Below are positions 55,071-64,000 of a stretch of DNA of 64,000 nt, piece after piece; the stretch's first letter is position 1; every line of letters begins with the position of its first letter. A program made the translations under genes and the position numbers. The notes beneath the pieces are model-generated. The model worked only from the letters and a program-made list of their open reading frames with translations, searched no databases and was not told where the DNA came from. This DNA is from Chitinophaga filiformis (GTDB lineage Bacteria > Bacteroidota > Bacteroidia > Chitinophagales > Chitinophagaceae), in the NCBI RefSeq assembly GCF_900102545.1, contig NZ_FNBN01000003.1:983461-1047460 (forward strand), written 5' to 3'.

Positions 55071-55090
55071 ATTGAGCTAAGTTTCAGGAA

Positions 55091-58000
55091 TTAGAATTTA
55101 ACGTTAACACCAAACATATACTGCCTTGTCGGAGGCACTCCCATACCTACTGTGATGGCTCTGCCGGTTACAGGTGTTCCGCCAGCTGTAGAACCGACTG
55201 CATTGCCATTGCCGTTACCTTCGGGATCAATTCCCAGCCCGTCATGTACGAGCGGCGCCCAGAGAATAAACGGATTCTGTGCAGCCAGGTAAAGACGCAT
55301 CGAACTAATGCCAATCTTGTTAGTGATCTTCGAAGGCAGGTTGTATCCCAGGTTGATAGATCTTATCTTAATAAATGAGCCATCGCGGTAAGACAGGGTT
55401 GATGTATATTGTAAGGCATCCCTGCTTGCATCGGGCTGAGGAAAATCGTTGGTGGGATTATCAGGCGTCCAGTAATTCACCTTATATTGATTGACGCGGC
55501 TGTTCATAAAGAATGGATAACCTGCAGCACCACCATCGGCAGTCAGATAAGTAACAACCACTGTTTGCCCGATACGCCCAAACGTCACAATATTCAGATC
55601 AAAATTTTTATAGGCAAAACGGTTACTGAATCCAAATACAAAGTCGGGCTGGAAGTTGCCGATCACCTGGCGGTCTTCAGCGCCAATTGTTCCATTACCA
55701 TTCACGTCCTGTATCTTGATATCGCCTGGAGCGGCCCCGTATTTGCCTGCATCTTCTTTTTCACCAAGCTGCCATATACCGACCTTTTTTACGTCATAAA
55801 TTACGGTCAGTGGCTGACCTACATACCAGCCATTGCCAACATCCTGTGTTAGCCCTGGTTGAAGCGCTACGATCTTTTCCCTGGCCATGGAGAAGTTCAG
55901 GTCCGTATTCCAGGTAAACCCGTCACGGCTTTTCACATTCAGGCTGCTGAGTGTTATTTCCAGGCCATGACCAGCCGTTTTCCCCTGGTTAACAAGCACA
56001 GAGTTTGCCCCTCTGCTTCGGGGTAACTCCTTGCTCAGCAATATGTCCCTGGTGTTGACATTATAGTACTCTATGGCGCCGCTCAAGCGGTTATTAAAGA
56101 ATCCGAAATCCACTCCTATGTTGTATCCCCTGGTAGATTCCCATGTGAGTTTGGGATTAGGAAGTGTGTTGACTAAGTAACCTGATACAAAGTTCACATT
56201 CGGGGATGTGCCGGGACCATAGTTGTAGAAGTTGGAAGAGAGGCTTCCGATCGTTGTATAAGGCGCAATGGTTTGATTGGAACTTATGCCCCATCCAACT
56301 CTCAGTTTGAGATTATCTACCCAGTTTACTTTGCGCATGAAACTTTCGTTGCTGAGGTTCCATCCAATGGACAAGGCCGGATAAGTAAACCATTGATTGC
56401 CGGGAGCCAGTACAGATGCACCGTCTGTCCTGACTGTGGCTGTTAACATATACCTGTCATCATAGGAATAAAAGACACGACCCATATAAGACAACAAGCC
56501 CCGGTCAGTATAGCCGGAGGCATTGGCTGTCAGCGAATTGGCCAGCTGAAAATTGTAGTCCTGGACATAGTCAACCGGAACGCCCTGTCCATTGAATTGC
56601 TGGCTCTGATTAAAGTTTTTTACTACCTCATGCAACGCTATTGCCTGTATCTTATGTTTTTCTGCAAAAGTCTTTTCGTAGGTCAGTGAGTTGTCTACAG
56701 TGTAGCTCCAGGTTTCATCGTTCGATTGGCTCAGGGTGGCGCCGGCAGTAGTAGTGTTTGTATTAAAAACGGTTCCGGGCCCGGTGTAGTTATTGTTCAT
56801 GGTCTGTATCCAGTCAAGCGCCAGGCTGGACTTGAATTTCAATCCCTTAATGATCTCGAGCTCCCCATACACATTCGTCAATGTCCTGAACCGGCGTGTA
56901 CGGGCTTTGATCTTGTCGTTATTACCAATAGAAGTGAGTGGACTTATTTGTTGCGCATCATTGGATTGCTGTATGGCAGGCTGAAAGTTGATGCTTCCGT
57001 CGGCATTATAAGGAAGATATAGCGGACTTAACCTGGTAGCCGCACCATAGGCATTTGTGTTAATACGATTGGCCCAACTCATCGTATTGGTAGTTGTAAA
57101 TCCGACTTTTATACGTTTACTCATCTTATGATCGATGGCGATATGCATTGAACCGCGGTCAAAGCGTTGGTCTGGTATGACGCCTGTTTCGCGAAAAACG
57201 CCGAACCCGAAACTATAGAGAGTTGTTTCGTTACCACCGGCAACGCTGATGTTATGGTCAGTACGGATAGCCGTTGTCAATAGAAGCTTTTGCCAGTCTG
57301 TATTAACGCCATTGGCAAGGTTTTCCTGTTCAATCGGTGTAAGTGCGTTGGGATGGGGATTATTGGGATTGGGCTGCCCCTGTTTTGCAGCTTCCTTGAA
57401 GGCGGCATATTCCTGTCCGTTAAAAAGATCGTAGGTACCCATTGCCTGGGAAATGCCCACGTAACCGTCATAGCTGGTGACGGGTTTACCCGTTCTGCCT
57501 CTTTTGGTGGTTATGATAATGACTCCACCTGATCCGCGTGACCCATATATGGCAGTAGCAGATGCGTCTTTCAGCACATCGATGGTGGCAATATCATTGG
57601 GGTTGATATCATTGATGCTACCGCCTGAAAGAGGAATACCATCTACCACCAGTAAAGGACCATTCTGGGCGTTATTAGAACTTGAGCTGGAGGCAAGGGA
57701 ACGGTTCCCCCTGATCCTGATCTCGCCACCGGTGCCTATGCTGGAGCCGTTGTTTACAATGTCAATGCCGGCAGCTCTACCCTGTAGCTGGTTATAGATA
57801 TTCGGTGCGCCTACTTCTCTTAACGTTTCTCCCTTTACAGAAACCGTAGCTCCTGTCACATCCTTCTTTTTTGCGGTACCATAGCCTATCACTACTACCT
57901 GTTCCAGGTCACTGACTGCCGATTTTAGTGTCACATTAACAGTTGTTTGCCGGTTAACGGCCATTTCCCGAGGTACGAATCCGACAGAAGAAATCACCAG

Positions 58001-58261
58001 AATGGCGGAAGGAGAGGTGGTAAGTCTGAAGAAACCTTCATTGTCGCTGTGTACACCGGTTTTGGAGCCTTTTACCGTAATGCTTGCGCCGGGAATAGCT
58101 GTCCCATCGTCTCCCGTAATGCGCCCGGTAATAGAGATGTTTTGTGCGCTGGCATAGGATAGCGCTAGAAAAATAAATAGAAAAGTGAGCATCATTCTCC
58201 CTAATTGGAATTTAGAGAAGGTCGACGCTTCGGATAAGCTGTGCGTAACCGAAAATTTCAT
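55091..58261 (-). CDS. SusC/RagA-family TonB-dependent receptor of PUL B
   Basis: A 1056-residue outer-membrane transporter. The signal region has a hydrophobic stretch ending at SASAQ (an internal ATG at residue 23 is possible as the start). It continues with a CarboxypepD_reg-like domain (ISITGRITGDDGTAIPGAS), the plug starting at VVVIGYGTAKKKDVTGA and a beta-barrel ending RQYMFGVNVKF. Unlike the PUL A receptor it has no STN domain, in agreement with regulation by a hybrid sensor instead of a sigma/anti-sigma pair. Confidence 0.95.
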   Translation of the reverse strand: MKFSVTHSLSEASTFSKFQLGRMMLTFLFIFLALSYASAQNISITGRITGDDGTAIPGASITVKGSKTGVHSDNEGFFRLTTSPSAILVISSVGFVPREMAVNRQTTVNVTLKSAVSDLEQVVVIGYGTAKKKDVTGATVSVKGETLREVGAPNIYNQLQGRAAGIDIVNNGSSIGTGGEIRIRGNRSLASSSSSNNAQNGPLLVVDGIPLSGGSINDINPNDIATIDVLKDASATAIYGSRGSGGVIIITTKRGRTGKPVTSYDGYVGISQAMGTYDLFNGQEYAAFKEAAKQGQPNPNNPHPNALTPIEQENLANGVNTDWQKLLLTTAIRTDHNISVAGGNETTLYSFGFGVFRETGVIPDQRFDRGSMHIAIDHKMSKRIKVGFTTTNTMSWANRINTNAYGAATRLSPLYLPYNADGSINFQPAIQQSNDAQQISPLTSIGNNDKIKARTRRFRTLTNVYGELEIIKGLKFKSSLALDWIQTMNNNYTGPGTVFNTNTTTAGATLSQSNDETWSYTVDNSLTYEKTFAEKHKIQAIALHEVVKNFNQSQQFNGQGVPVDYVQDYNFQLANSLTANASGYTDRGLLSYMGRVFYSYDDRYMLTATVRTDGASVLAPGNQWFTYPALSIGWNLSNESFMRKVNWVDNLKLRVGWGISSNQTIAPYTTIGSLSSNFYNYGPGTSPNVNFVSGYLVNTLPNPKLTWESTRGYNIGVDFGFFNNRLSGAIEYYNVNTRDILLSKELPRSRGANSVLVNQGKTAGHGLEITLSSLNVKSRDGFTWNTDLNFSMAREKIVALQPGLTQDVGNGWYVGQPLTVIYDVKKVGIWQLGEKEDAGKYGAAPGDIKIQDVNGNGTIGAEDRQVIGNFQPDFVFGFSNRFAYKNFDLNIVTFGRIGQTVVVTYLTADGGAAGYPFFMNSRVNQYKVNYWTPDNPTNDFPQPDASRDALQYTSTLSYRDGSFIKIRSINLGYNLPSKITNKIGISSMRLYLAAQNPFILWAPLVHDGLGIDPEGNGNGNAVGSTAGGTPVTGRAITVGMGVPPTRQYMFGVNVKF

Positions 58262-58589
58262 AATCGTGGTTTTATTTTTTCTTTAGTACTACGTAGGAGC
58301 TAGGTCCTAATCATTCAGGCTAATGTAATTGCACTACTGGGGGAGTCATGGCTGATTTGTAAAAATGAATAGCACAAATGTTTAAACGCGTATATTTTGG
58401 AAAGGAGGTGTCAGGAATGATGTGATAAAAAACAAGTAATAAATAAGGAATGCGTTATATATCAATAGTTGTAACGACTTGTTTTTCCGGGCGATCAGAA
58501 AAATAAATGGGTTTGATTCCAATATCATCCAAGCAGAAAGGAATTCTCTGTAAAAGCGGGTAGGAGAGATGGCTAAAGAAGGATGTATG
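58262..58589. other. Promoter region of PUL B
   Basis: This 328-base gap between the sensor gene and the SusC gene has no gene. It should hold the SusC promoter and the site bound by the sensor. A weak dyad TAGGA-N6-TCCTA lies at 58294-58309, about 33 bases before the SusC start. I see no convincing TAnnTTTG on the minus strand. Confidence 0.4.
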
Positions 58590-61500
58590 TTAATTGATAG
58601 GCCGTTTTTTCAAAAGCTGGTATTCTGAAGGTAACAGGTTGAATTTTGCTTTGAATGCCCGGGCAAAATAATTGGGTGTGGAAAATCCGACGGCGTATCC
58701 GATCTGGGCAATTTTCATGTCGCTGTTTTCTAAAAGGCTCGCTGCTTTATTCAATTTAATAGAGCGGATAAATTCTACCGGTGTTTCGCCTGTCAATTGT
58801 ACTATTTTATTGTACAACGAAGCCCGGCTCATAAAAAGGTGTTTACTTAAATCTTCCACCGTTAAATTATCGCTGTTGATGTTGTCCTCAATATATTGTG
58901 TAACCCTCATCAGGAATTTTTCGTCCTCCGATTCCACTTCGGTGGCAGGTATCACTACCTTTAACTGGCGGGTGTAGGTGTCTTTGAGGTTTTTATTCAG
59001 GAGTAAGAGGTTGCTGATCTTAACATTTAAGATGTCAAAATTAAACGGTTTGGTCAGGTAATCGCTGGCGCCTGTTTTCAGGCCTCTTAACTGGGAGGCG
59101 TCGCCCGTGAGGGCAGTTAACAGAATGATCGGGATGTGGCTGGTCCGTTTGTCCGATTTAATTTTCTGGCATAGTTGTATACCATCCATATACGGCATGC
59201 TGATGTCGCTTACAATTACCTGTGGATGAGCCGAAAGTACTTTTTGCCATCCTTCTTTTCCATCTGAGGCTTCTACGATTTTATAGAAAGGTTTTAGATT
59301 ATCCTTGAGATAGTATCGGAAATCCTCGTTGTCTTCGATCAGCAGCACTGTTAATTTTTCAGCGGCGGGAACGGATAACTGTTGCGTCGGCGCCGTTTCA
59401 GCAGGGAACTCGCCGGAATCGAGGTGGCCATCTGAACTCACTACCATCTGGTCCACGCCTGCAACCGGTTCCTGTACCGGCTCCAGGGGCAACTTGACGG
59501 TGAAAGTACTTCCTTTACCGGGTATGCTCTCAACATCAATGGTGCCATTGTGCAATTTCACAAATTCCAGCGCAATAGAAAGACCGATACCGCTACCCTG
59601 ATTTAATATGCCGGGATGGACCTCTCCCTGGAAAAAGCGTGTGAATATTCTCTCTCTAATGTCCGGCGTCATGCCAACACCGGTGTCAGTGACCATGATC
59701 CTAAGGCCGCAGGCAGGATCGTGGTCAATATTAAGTGATATCTGGCCGCCTTTCGGCGTGAATTTAAAAGCGTTCGATAAAAGATTAAACAGTATCCGTT
59801 CAATCTTGTCCCGGTCAAAGCAGGTATGAAAGCTGCCTGGTGCACTTGTAAAGGAAAAACTGATATGTTTGCGATCGGAGATATCTTTGAATAATTCGAC
59901 TACTTCTCCTATAAAAGATACGATGTCGCCGGCTGTCAGATTCAGTTTTAACTCCTGCTCCTCGAGCTTGCGGAAATCCAGCAGCTGATTTACCATGTTT
60001 AAAAGCCTCCTGGCATTCCGTTTTATAAGAATCAGCTGTTTTAATTTTGGCTGGCACTCTTCCTCCAGTAGTAGCTTTTCAATGGGGCCAACGATCAGTG
60101 ATACCGGTGTCCGGAATTCGTGGCTTAAATTGGTGAGATACTTGATTTTGACCTGCTCAAATTCGCGTTGTCGCTCGGCCTCTTTCCTTTCCAGTTCCAT
60201 GGCTTGCCTTATCTGAAGGCGCTCCTGCTCAAGGGCAAATTTGTTCCTGAGTTTGCGGATAGCGCGTTGCCGCAGCGCCCATAGGGTAAAGCCGGCGGCG
60301 ATCAGATAAAAAATATAGGCATACATAGTAAGCCAGAGGGGTGGCCTTACATATACATGGATGACCGCCTGCTCCGTTGTCCATGACCCATCGTCGCTGC
60401 TGGCTTTTACCCGGAATACATATTCGCCCGGCGGCAAATTGGAAAATACTGCTGTCCGGGAAGTGCCCACATCGTTCCACGTCTTATCAAAGCCCTCCAG
60501 CATATAAGAATACCGGCTCTCCTGGGGTGCCGTATAATTGAGGGTTGTAAAGTCAATGGAGAAGTTTTGTTTGTAGTCCAGCCTGATCTCCTTCGCCACC
60601 GAAATATGTTCTTTGATAACAGATTTATTGCCCGGTATTACTGAACTGCTGGAAATCCTCAGGTCGCTGAGCACGATCTTCGGTACATTTCTGTTATAAT
60701 TCAATAACTTGGGATTGAAATAGTTAAATCCATCCAGGCCTCCAAAGAACAGTTCTCCTTGGCTGGTTTTCAGGCCTGCCCCAAGACAGAATGTACTTCG
60801 TTGCAGACCATTATATGGAAAATAGTTTTTGAATCTGCTGGTCGCGGGGTCAAAACTGCTGATTCCCTTGTTGGTGCTAACCCACACTTTTCCCGCATCA
60901 TCTTCCAGTATTTTATAGATGACTGCATTGGATATACCTTCCTGCTCGGTATACTGAACAAATTTTCCGGTTTTGCCGTCAAACAGGCACAGTCCTTCAC
61001 CAGATGTACCGACCCAGATCCGTTCATTCTTACCAGCACAAATGGCCTGCATATCGTTAGTGGGTAAGTTGCTGTTCTCCCGATTAAATACCCTTATTTT
61101 ATCGAGGGATGGATCAATCATTATTATTCCGGATCCCACTGCACCAATCCAGATATTACCGGATTCATCTTCCTCTATGGTCCGGATAAAGCCGCGGCCG
61201 AGGGCATTGGTGTTATATGGACGTCCCTGGTCTTTATCAAACCGGCGAAACTGACCTGATACAGGATCGTAGATGTTCACACCGTTCCCATTGGTGCCAA
61301 TCCAGATATTTCCTTTGCTATCCTTTTTAAGACAAAAAACATCATTGCCGGAAATATCTTTGGGTCCGTCACCTTTCATGTAATGCCTGACCCTACCCGT
61401 TTGCATATTAAGTACATACAGACCTTGCATGAAAGTCCCGATCCAGAGTTCTCCGTCCAGGCGTTCCAGCGCAAGTACTGCCGGCGGTTTACCGCCGCCA

Positions 61501-62693
61501 TAGAACAGTGGATGATCAAATAAACCGGTACTTCTGTGATATAAATTAATACCACCACCGTCTGTTCCTACATAGATATCTCCATTTCCATCCTCTGAAA
61601 AAGAAGTTACGACAGGAGCGGTCAATCCCATCGGATCAAAGGGATCGCTCTCCCGCAGATTGAAGAACGCAAGGTTTTTATCGTATTTGCTGACGCCCCC
61701 CTGGTAAGTCCCGACCCAGTAAATACCATTCTTGTCCATGAAGATGCTTCGCACCGACTTGCCGTGCAAACTATACCTGTTCCTGGCATCATGCTCTACT
61801 CTGCGCGATGTCTTCTTTTGCAGATCGAATATGTTCAGTCCCTCCTCTGTACCAACCCATAGACTGTTAGGGTTTTCCGGCGTTATTGTCCAGATCCGGT
61901 TGCTACTCAGCGTTTGCTTATCTGTTTTGCTATGTGTGTAAGTACGGAAGCCTTTCCCGTTGGGTAATAACATACTTAAACCACCATCTTCGCTGCCAAT
62001 CCATAAATTACCGTTATGATCTTCTGTTATTGCCTTTATGGAATTGTCCGGGAGCGACAAGGAGTCCGTGGGATCGTGCCCGAAATACTTAAAATCGTTC
62101 GTGCTCCTCTGGTAAAGGTACAATCCTGAATTCCCGCCTATCCATACCCTGTGCCTGCTATCTTCGAATACGCAGGTAATGACATTAGATACAAGCTGGC
62201 CGGCCTTGCCAACGCCGGCATAATACCGGGTTGTTTTCCCGGTTTGCGGATCCAGGGTAAATAAGCCAACATAGCTTCCAATCCACAGCTTGCCAGAATG
62301 ATCACGGAAGATTGTACGTGCAGTATTACCTAAAGTGAGCTTGTAATTAATAAAGCAATCCCTTTTGCGGTTGTAAAGAGATAGAGTGGTATTTGTTCCC
62401 ACCCATAGATTGCCAGACCGGTCTTCGTGCATTGCAAGTATTGAATTGGCTCCAATACTCATTGTATCGCTTTGTTTATGCCTGTAAACGGAGAAGTTAA
62501 CGCCGTCAAATTTGTTAAGACCATCGTCCGTACCAAACCACATATATCCGTACTTATCTTTCAGTATGGCGGTGACGGTATTGGAAGACAGTCCATTTTC
62601 ACTGCTGAAATTAACAAAGTTAAGATCACTCTGCTGCGAAAAAGCCACCTGTGACCATAGCATTAGATAAAAAATATAAAGAATATATTTCAC
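58590..62693 (-). CDS. Hybrid two-component system sensor/regulator (HTCS)
   Basis: A 1367-residue fusion of a sensor kinase and regulator, starting at a GTG. After a signal peptide ending at FSQ it has a periplasmic array of Reg_prop beta-propeller repeats (for example MWFGTDDGLNKFDG, IWIGTNGNGVNIYD), a Y_Y_Y domain (about 700-785), a membrane span (about 788-815), HisKA with LSHEFRTPVS (His858), HATPase (NLLSNAFKFTPKGG), a receiver with Asp1163 (VIVSDISMPYMDG), and an AraC-type HTH at the C-terminus. HTCS proteins bind a specific oligosaccharide outside and switch on their PUL directly. It is the first gene of PUL B. Confidence 0.97.
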   Translation of the reverse strand: MKYILYIFYLMLWSQVAFSQQSDLNFVNFSSENGLSSNTVTAILKDKYGYMWFGTDDGLNKFDGVNFSVYRHKQSDTMSIGANSILAMHEDRSGNLWVGTNTTLSLYNRKRDCFINYKLTLGNTARTIFRDHSGKLWIGSYVGLFTLDPQTGKTTRYYAGVGKAGQLVSNVITCVFEDSRHRVWIGGNSGLYLYQRSTNDFKYFGHDPTDSLSLPDNSIKAITEDHNGNLWIGSEDGGLSMLLPNGKGFRTYTHSKTDKQTLSSNRIWTITPENPNSLWVGTEEGLNIFDLQKKTSRRVEHDARNRYSLHGKSVRSIFMDKNGIYWVGTYQGGVSKYDKNLAFFNLRESDPFDPMGLTAPVVTSFSEDGNGDIYVGTDGGGINLYHRSTGLFDHPLFYGGGKPPAVLALERLDGELWIGTFMQGLYVLNMQTGRVRHYMKGDGPKDISGNDVFCLKKDSKGNIWIGTNGNGVNIYDPVSGQFRRFDKDQGRPYNTNALGRGFIRTIEEDESGNIWIGAVGSGIIMIDPSLDKIRVFNRENSNLPTNDMQAICAGKNERIWVGTSGEGLCLFDGKTGKFVQYTEQEGISNAVIYKILEDDAGKVWVSTNKGISSFDPATSRFKNYFPYNGLQRSTFCLGAGLKTSQGELFFGGLDGFNYFNPKLLNYNRNVPKIVLSDLRISSSSVIPGNKSVIKEHISVAKEIRLDYKQNFSIDFTTLNYTAPQESRYSYMLEGFDKTWNDVGTSRTAVFSNLPPGEYVFRVKASSDDGSWTTEQAVIHVYVRPPLWLTMYAYIFYLIAAGFTLWALRQRAIRKLRNKFALEQERLQIRQAMELERKEAERQREFEQVKIKYLTNLSHEFRTPVSLIVGPIEKLLLEEECQPKLKQLILIKRNARRLLNMVNQLLDFRKLEEQELKLNLTAGDIVSFIGEVVELFKDISDRKHISFSFTSAPGSFHTCFDRDKIERILFNLLSNAFKFTPKGGQISLNIDHDPACGLRIMVTDTGVGMTPDIRERIFTRFFQGEVHPGILNQGSGIGLSIALEFVKLHNGTIDVESIPGKGSTFTVKLPLEPVQEPVAGVDQMVVSSDGHLDSGEFPAETAPTQQLSVPAAEKLTVLLIEDNEDFRYYLKDNLKPFYKIVEASDGKEGWQKVLSAHPQVIVSDISMPYMDGIQLCQKIKSDKRTSHIPIILLTALTGDASQLRGLKTGASDYLTKPFNFDILNVKISNLLLLNKNLKDTYTRQLKVVIPATEVESEDEKFLMRVTQYIEDNINSDNLTVEDLSKHLFMSRASLYNKIVQLTGETPVEFIRSIKLNKAASLLENSDMKIAQIGYAVGFSTPNYFARAFKAKFNLLPSEYQLLKKRPIN

Positions 62694-63017
62694 AACAACA
62701 TGGAATTATCAGATTTATATAGCTACGAACCGTTCTTAAAAATAGCAGAATAAATCAGAACTTTAATTGTTTTATTGACAATTTATAAATTTTTACTGCG
62801 GTACAACGTGATACCATATAAAGCAGCCAGCAAGTATTGGTTACACCTGCTCATGTTTTAATTTGCTGTTAGAATAGGCGTCTGTTGATGATTCCGGCCA
62901 ATCTTTAAAAAATAGCCGGCATAGTTTATCCACCTTTGGAAAGTTGATTACTTTTGAGGTAGGATCTGCCTGGCATGCGTGTTCCATTGAATACGCAGCC
63001 TGATTAAATTCACGAAG
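62694..63017. other. Divergent promoter region of the HTCS and AraC genes
   Basis: This 324-base region contains no gene. It must hold the HTCS promoter (minus) and the AraC promoter (plus; a candidate -7 element is listed). AT-rich sequence with ATTTATAAAT near 62785 lies on the HTCS side. Confidence 0.45.
62949..62956 (+). promoter_or_regulatory. Candidate -7 element for the AraC-family gene
   Basis: TACTTTTG fits the Bacteroidota -7 consensus TAnnTTTG, 61 bases before the ATG. The matching -33 element is not clear. Confidence 0.25.
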
Positions 63018-63887
63018 ATGAGTGATATCAAAACATTTTCACTTTCAAGGCATAGCTGGCTTTTCTCTGTACCTGACAGTAACAAGGATTACCTGTTCGT
63101 AAAAGAGGGTGAGCCCTATTATGATGAACCCTACCGGGCAGAAAGCTATGCTATAGTCCTCGTCAGAGAAGGTGGTCTAAGGTTAAATACCGCCCTCGCC
63201 TCCTGGGATGTGGATGCACCATCAATTATAACCCTGGGGCCTTCGGTGATCAGATATTTCACCAAGCGTATGGAATCCCTGAAAATGGACGTTATTTTTT
63301 TCAAGGATACTTTTTTACTTGAGCAACATGCGGACGTGTTTTTTCTTTCCAGGTATGATTTTTTTGAAAACAATGATCGTAATGTCCTCCCTTTGCAAGA
63401 ATCTTGCTTCTATAAATTCAGCAAAATATTCGAGTTACTTAGCTTAGCACAGGATACCACCAGTTTTCAACAAGGGCCGATCGTCCGCAGCTACGTCTTT
63501 GCATTGATTTATGAGATTGATGCATACTACAGGCAGTATGCTTCCAGCACACCACCGCCGGCGGAGGCAGAGCCATTGTTCACAAAATTCAAACGCCTGC
63601 TTAGCCACAACTACCTGCAGGAACATAAACTCGATTTCTACGCAGCCCAACTTCACTTAACACCCAAATCGCTGTCGGCAGCTATTAAAAAACAAACCGG
63701 CAGGTCCGCGGGTAAATGGATCGACGACACGATTGTGCTGGAAGCAAAAGTGTTGTTACAAAATAAAACGCTTACTGTATCGCAGATCAGCGCCATGCTT
63801 AACTTTTCCGAACAATCTGTGTTTGGAAAGTTTTTCCGGGCAAATACAGGTATGTCTCCCATTCAATACCGCGCCAGGTTCAGATAA
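63018..63887 (+). CDS. AraC-family transcriptional regulator
   Basis: A 289-residue protein. The C-terminal region (about 190-285) holds the two AraC helix-turn-helix units: KLDFYAAQLHLTPKSLSAAI and QISAMLNFSEQSVFGKFFRA, followed by the typical GMSPIQYR. The N-terminal half is a cupin-like sensor domain of the Bacteroidota type (VREGGLRLN); the ligand is unknown. It diverges from the HTCS gene. The target genes may lie to the right of the window, so no link to PUL B can be claimed. Confidence 0.92.
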   Translation: MSDIKTFSLSRHSWLFSVPDSNKDYLFVKEGEPYYDEPYRAESYAIVLVREGGLRLNTALASWDVDAPSIITLGPSVIRYFTKRMESLKMDVIFFKDTFLLEQHADVFFLSRYDFFENNDRNVLPLQESCFYKFSKIFELLSLAQDTTSFQQGPIVRSYVFALIYEIDAYYRQYASSTPPPAEAEPLFTKFKRLLSHNYLQEHKLDFYAAQLHLTPKSLSAAIKKQTGRSAGKWIDDTIVLEAKVLLQNKTLTVSQISAMLNFSEQSVFGKFFRANTGMSPIQYRARFR

Positions 63888-64000
63888 TTCAAGTTTTTCT
63901 CCCGGTACTTAGAGGTTTAGACGAATTCCCCACATTTTTCCGTGCCTGCTTAGGCCATTTCGACGAACATTCAGGTGATTCGGCCCAATTTCTCCCATCG

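Overview
The window looks like a chromosomal segment of a glycan-degrading Bacteroidota, most like Chitinophaga or a close relative (inference). The signs are three SusD-type lipoproteins, two complete SusC-type receptors, a hybrid two-component sensor, an ECF sigma/FecR pair with an STN-type TonB receptor, a type IX secretion C-terminal sorting domain, and few recognisable Shine-Dalgarno sequences. I saw no tRNA, rRNA, CRISPR array, insertion sequence or prophage. Region 1 (1-7698) is the end of a polysaccharide utilisation locus (PUL): the C-terminal part of a SusD protein and a 2210-residue mosaic lyase with two CBM3-like modules and a T9SS tail. Region 2 (7922-10230, minus strand) holds a secreted alpha/beta hydrolase and an AraC regulator. 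Region 3 (10351-16172, plus strand) is a redox operon: a TDT-family anion transporter, a NarI-like cytochrome b membrane protein, a NasA/NapA-like molybdopterin oxidoreductase, a four-cluster ferredoxin subunit, a Tat-type Rieske protein and a small membrane protein. Region 4 (16277-31266) contains mostly single genes: a GNAT acetyltransferase, a YcaQ-like protein, an aldo/keto reductase, a DinB-like protein, a large HEAT-repeat cytochrome c lipoprotein, an esterase with a PA14 domain, a NEW3/ABC export operon, a tailspike-like beta-helix protein with a palindrome in its promoter region, and a DUF2652 cyclase-like protein. Region 5 (31567-35238) is the most interesting locus: a complete His-Xaa-Ser system in the order hxsA-hxsD-hxsB-hxsC. 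It encodes a peptidoglycan-binding-domain protein with six tandem His-Xaa-Ser repeats, a small HxsD protein and two radical SAM maturases, all tightly packed. The modification made and its purpose are unknown as far as I know. Region 6 (35357-49837, minus strand) is PUL A: ECF sigma, FecR, STN-type SusC, SusD, a DUF1735/discoidin surface lipoprotein, a GxGYxYP lipoprotein, a GH2 beta-galactosidase and a GH29 alpha-L-fucosidase. It probably handles a fucosylated, galactose-containing glycan. Region 7 (50224-62693, minus strand) is PUL B: a hybrid two-component sensor, SusC, SusD, a GH43 enzyme and a GH30 enzyme, probably for a xylan or arabinoxylan. A divergent AraC regulator follows at 63018. 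Two adjacent PULs therefore use two different signalling schemes.
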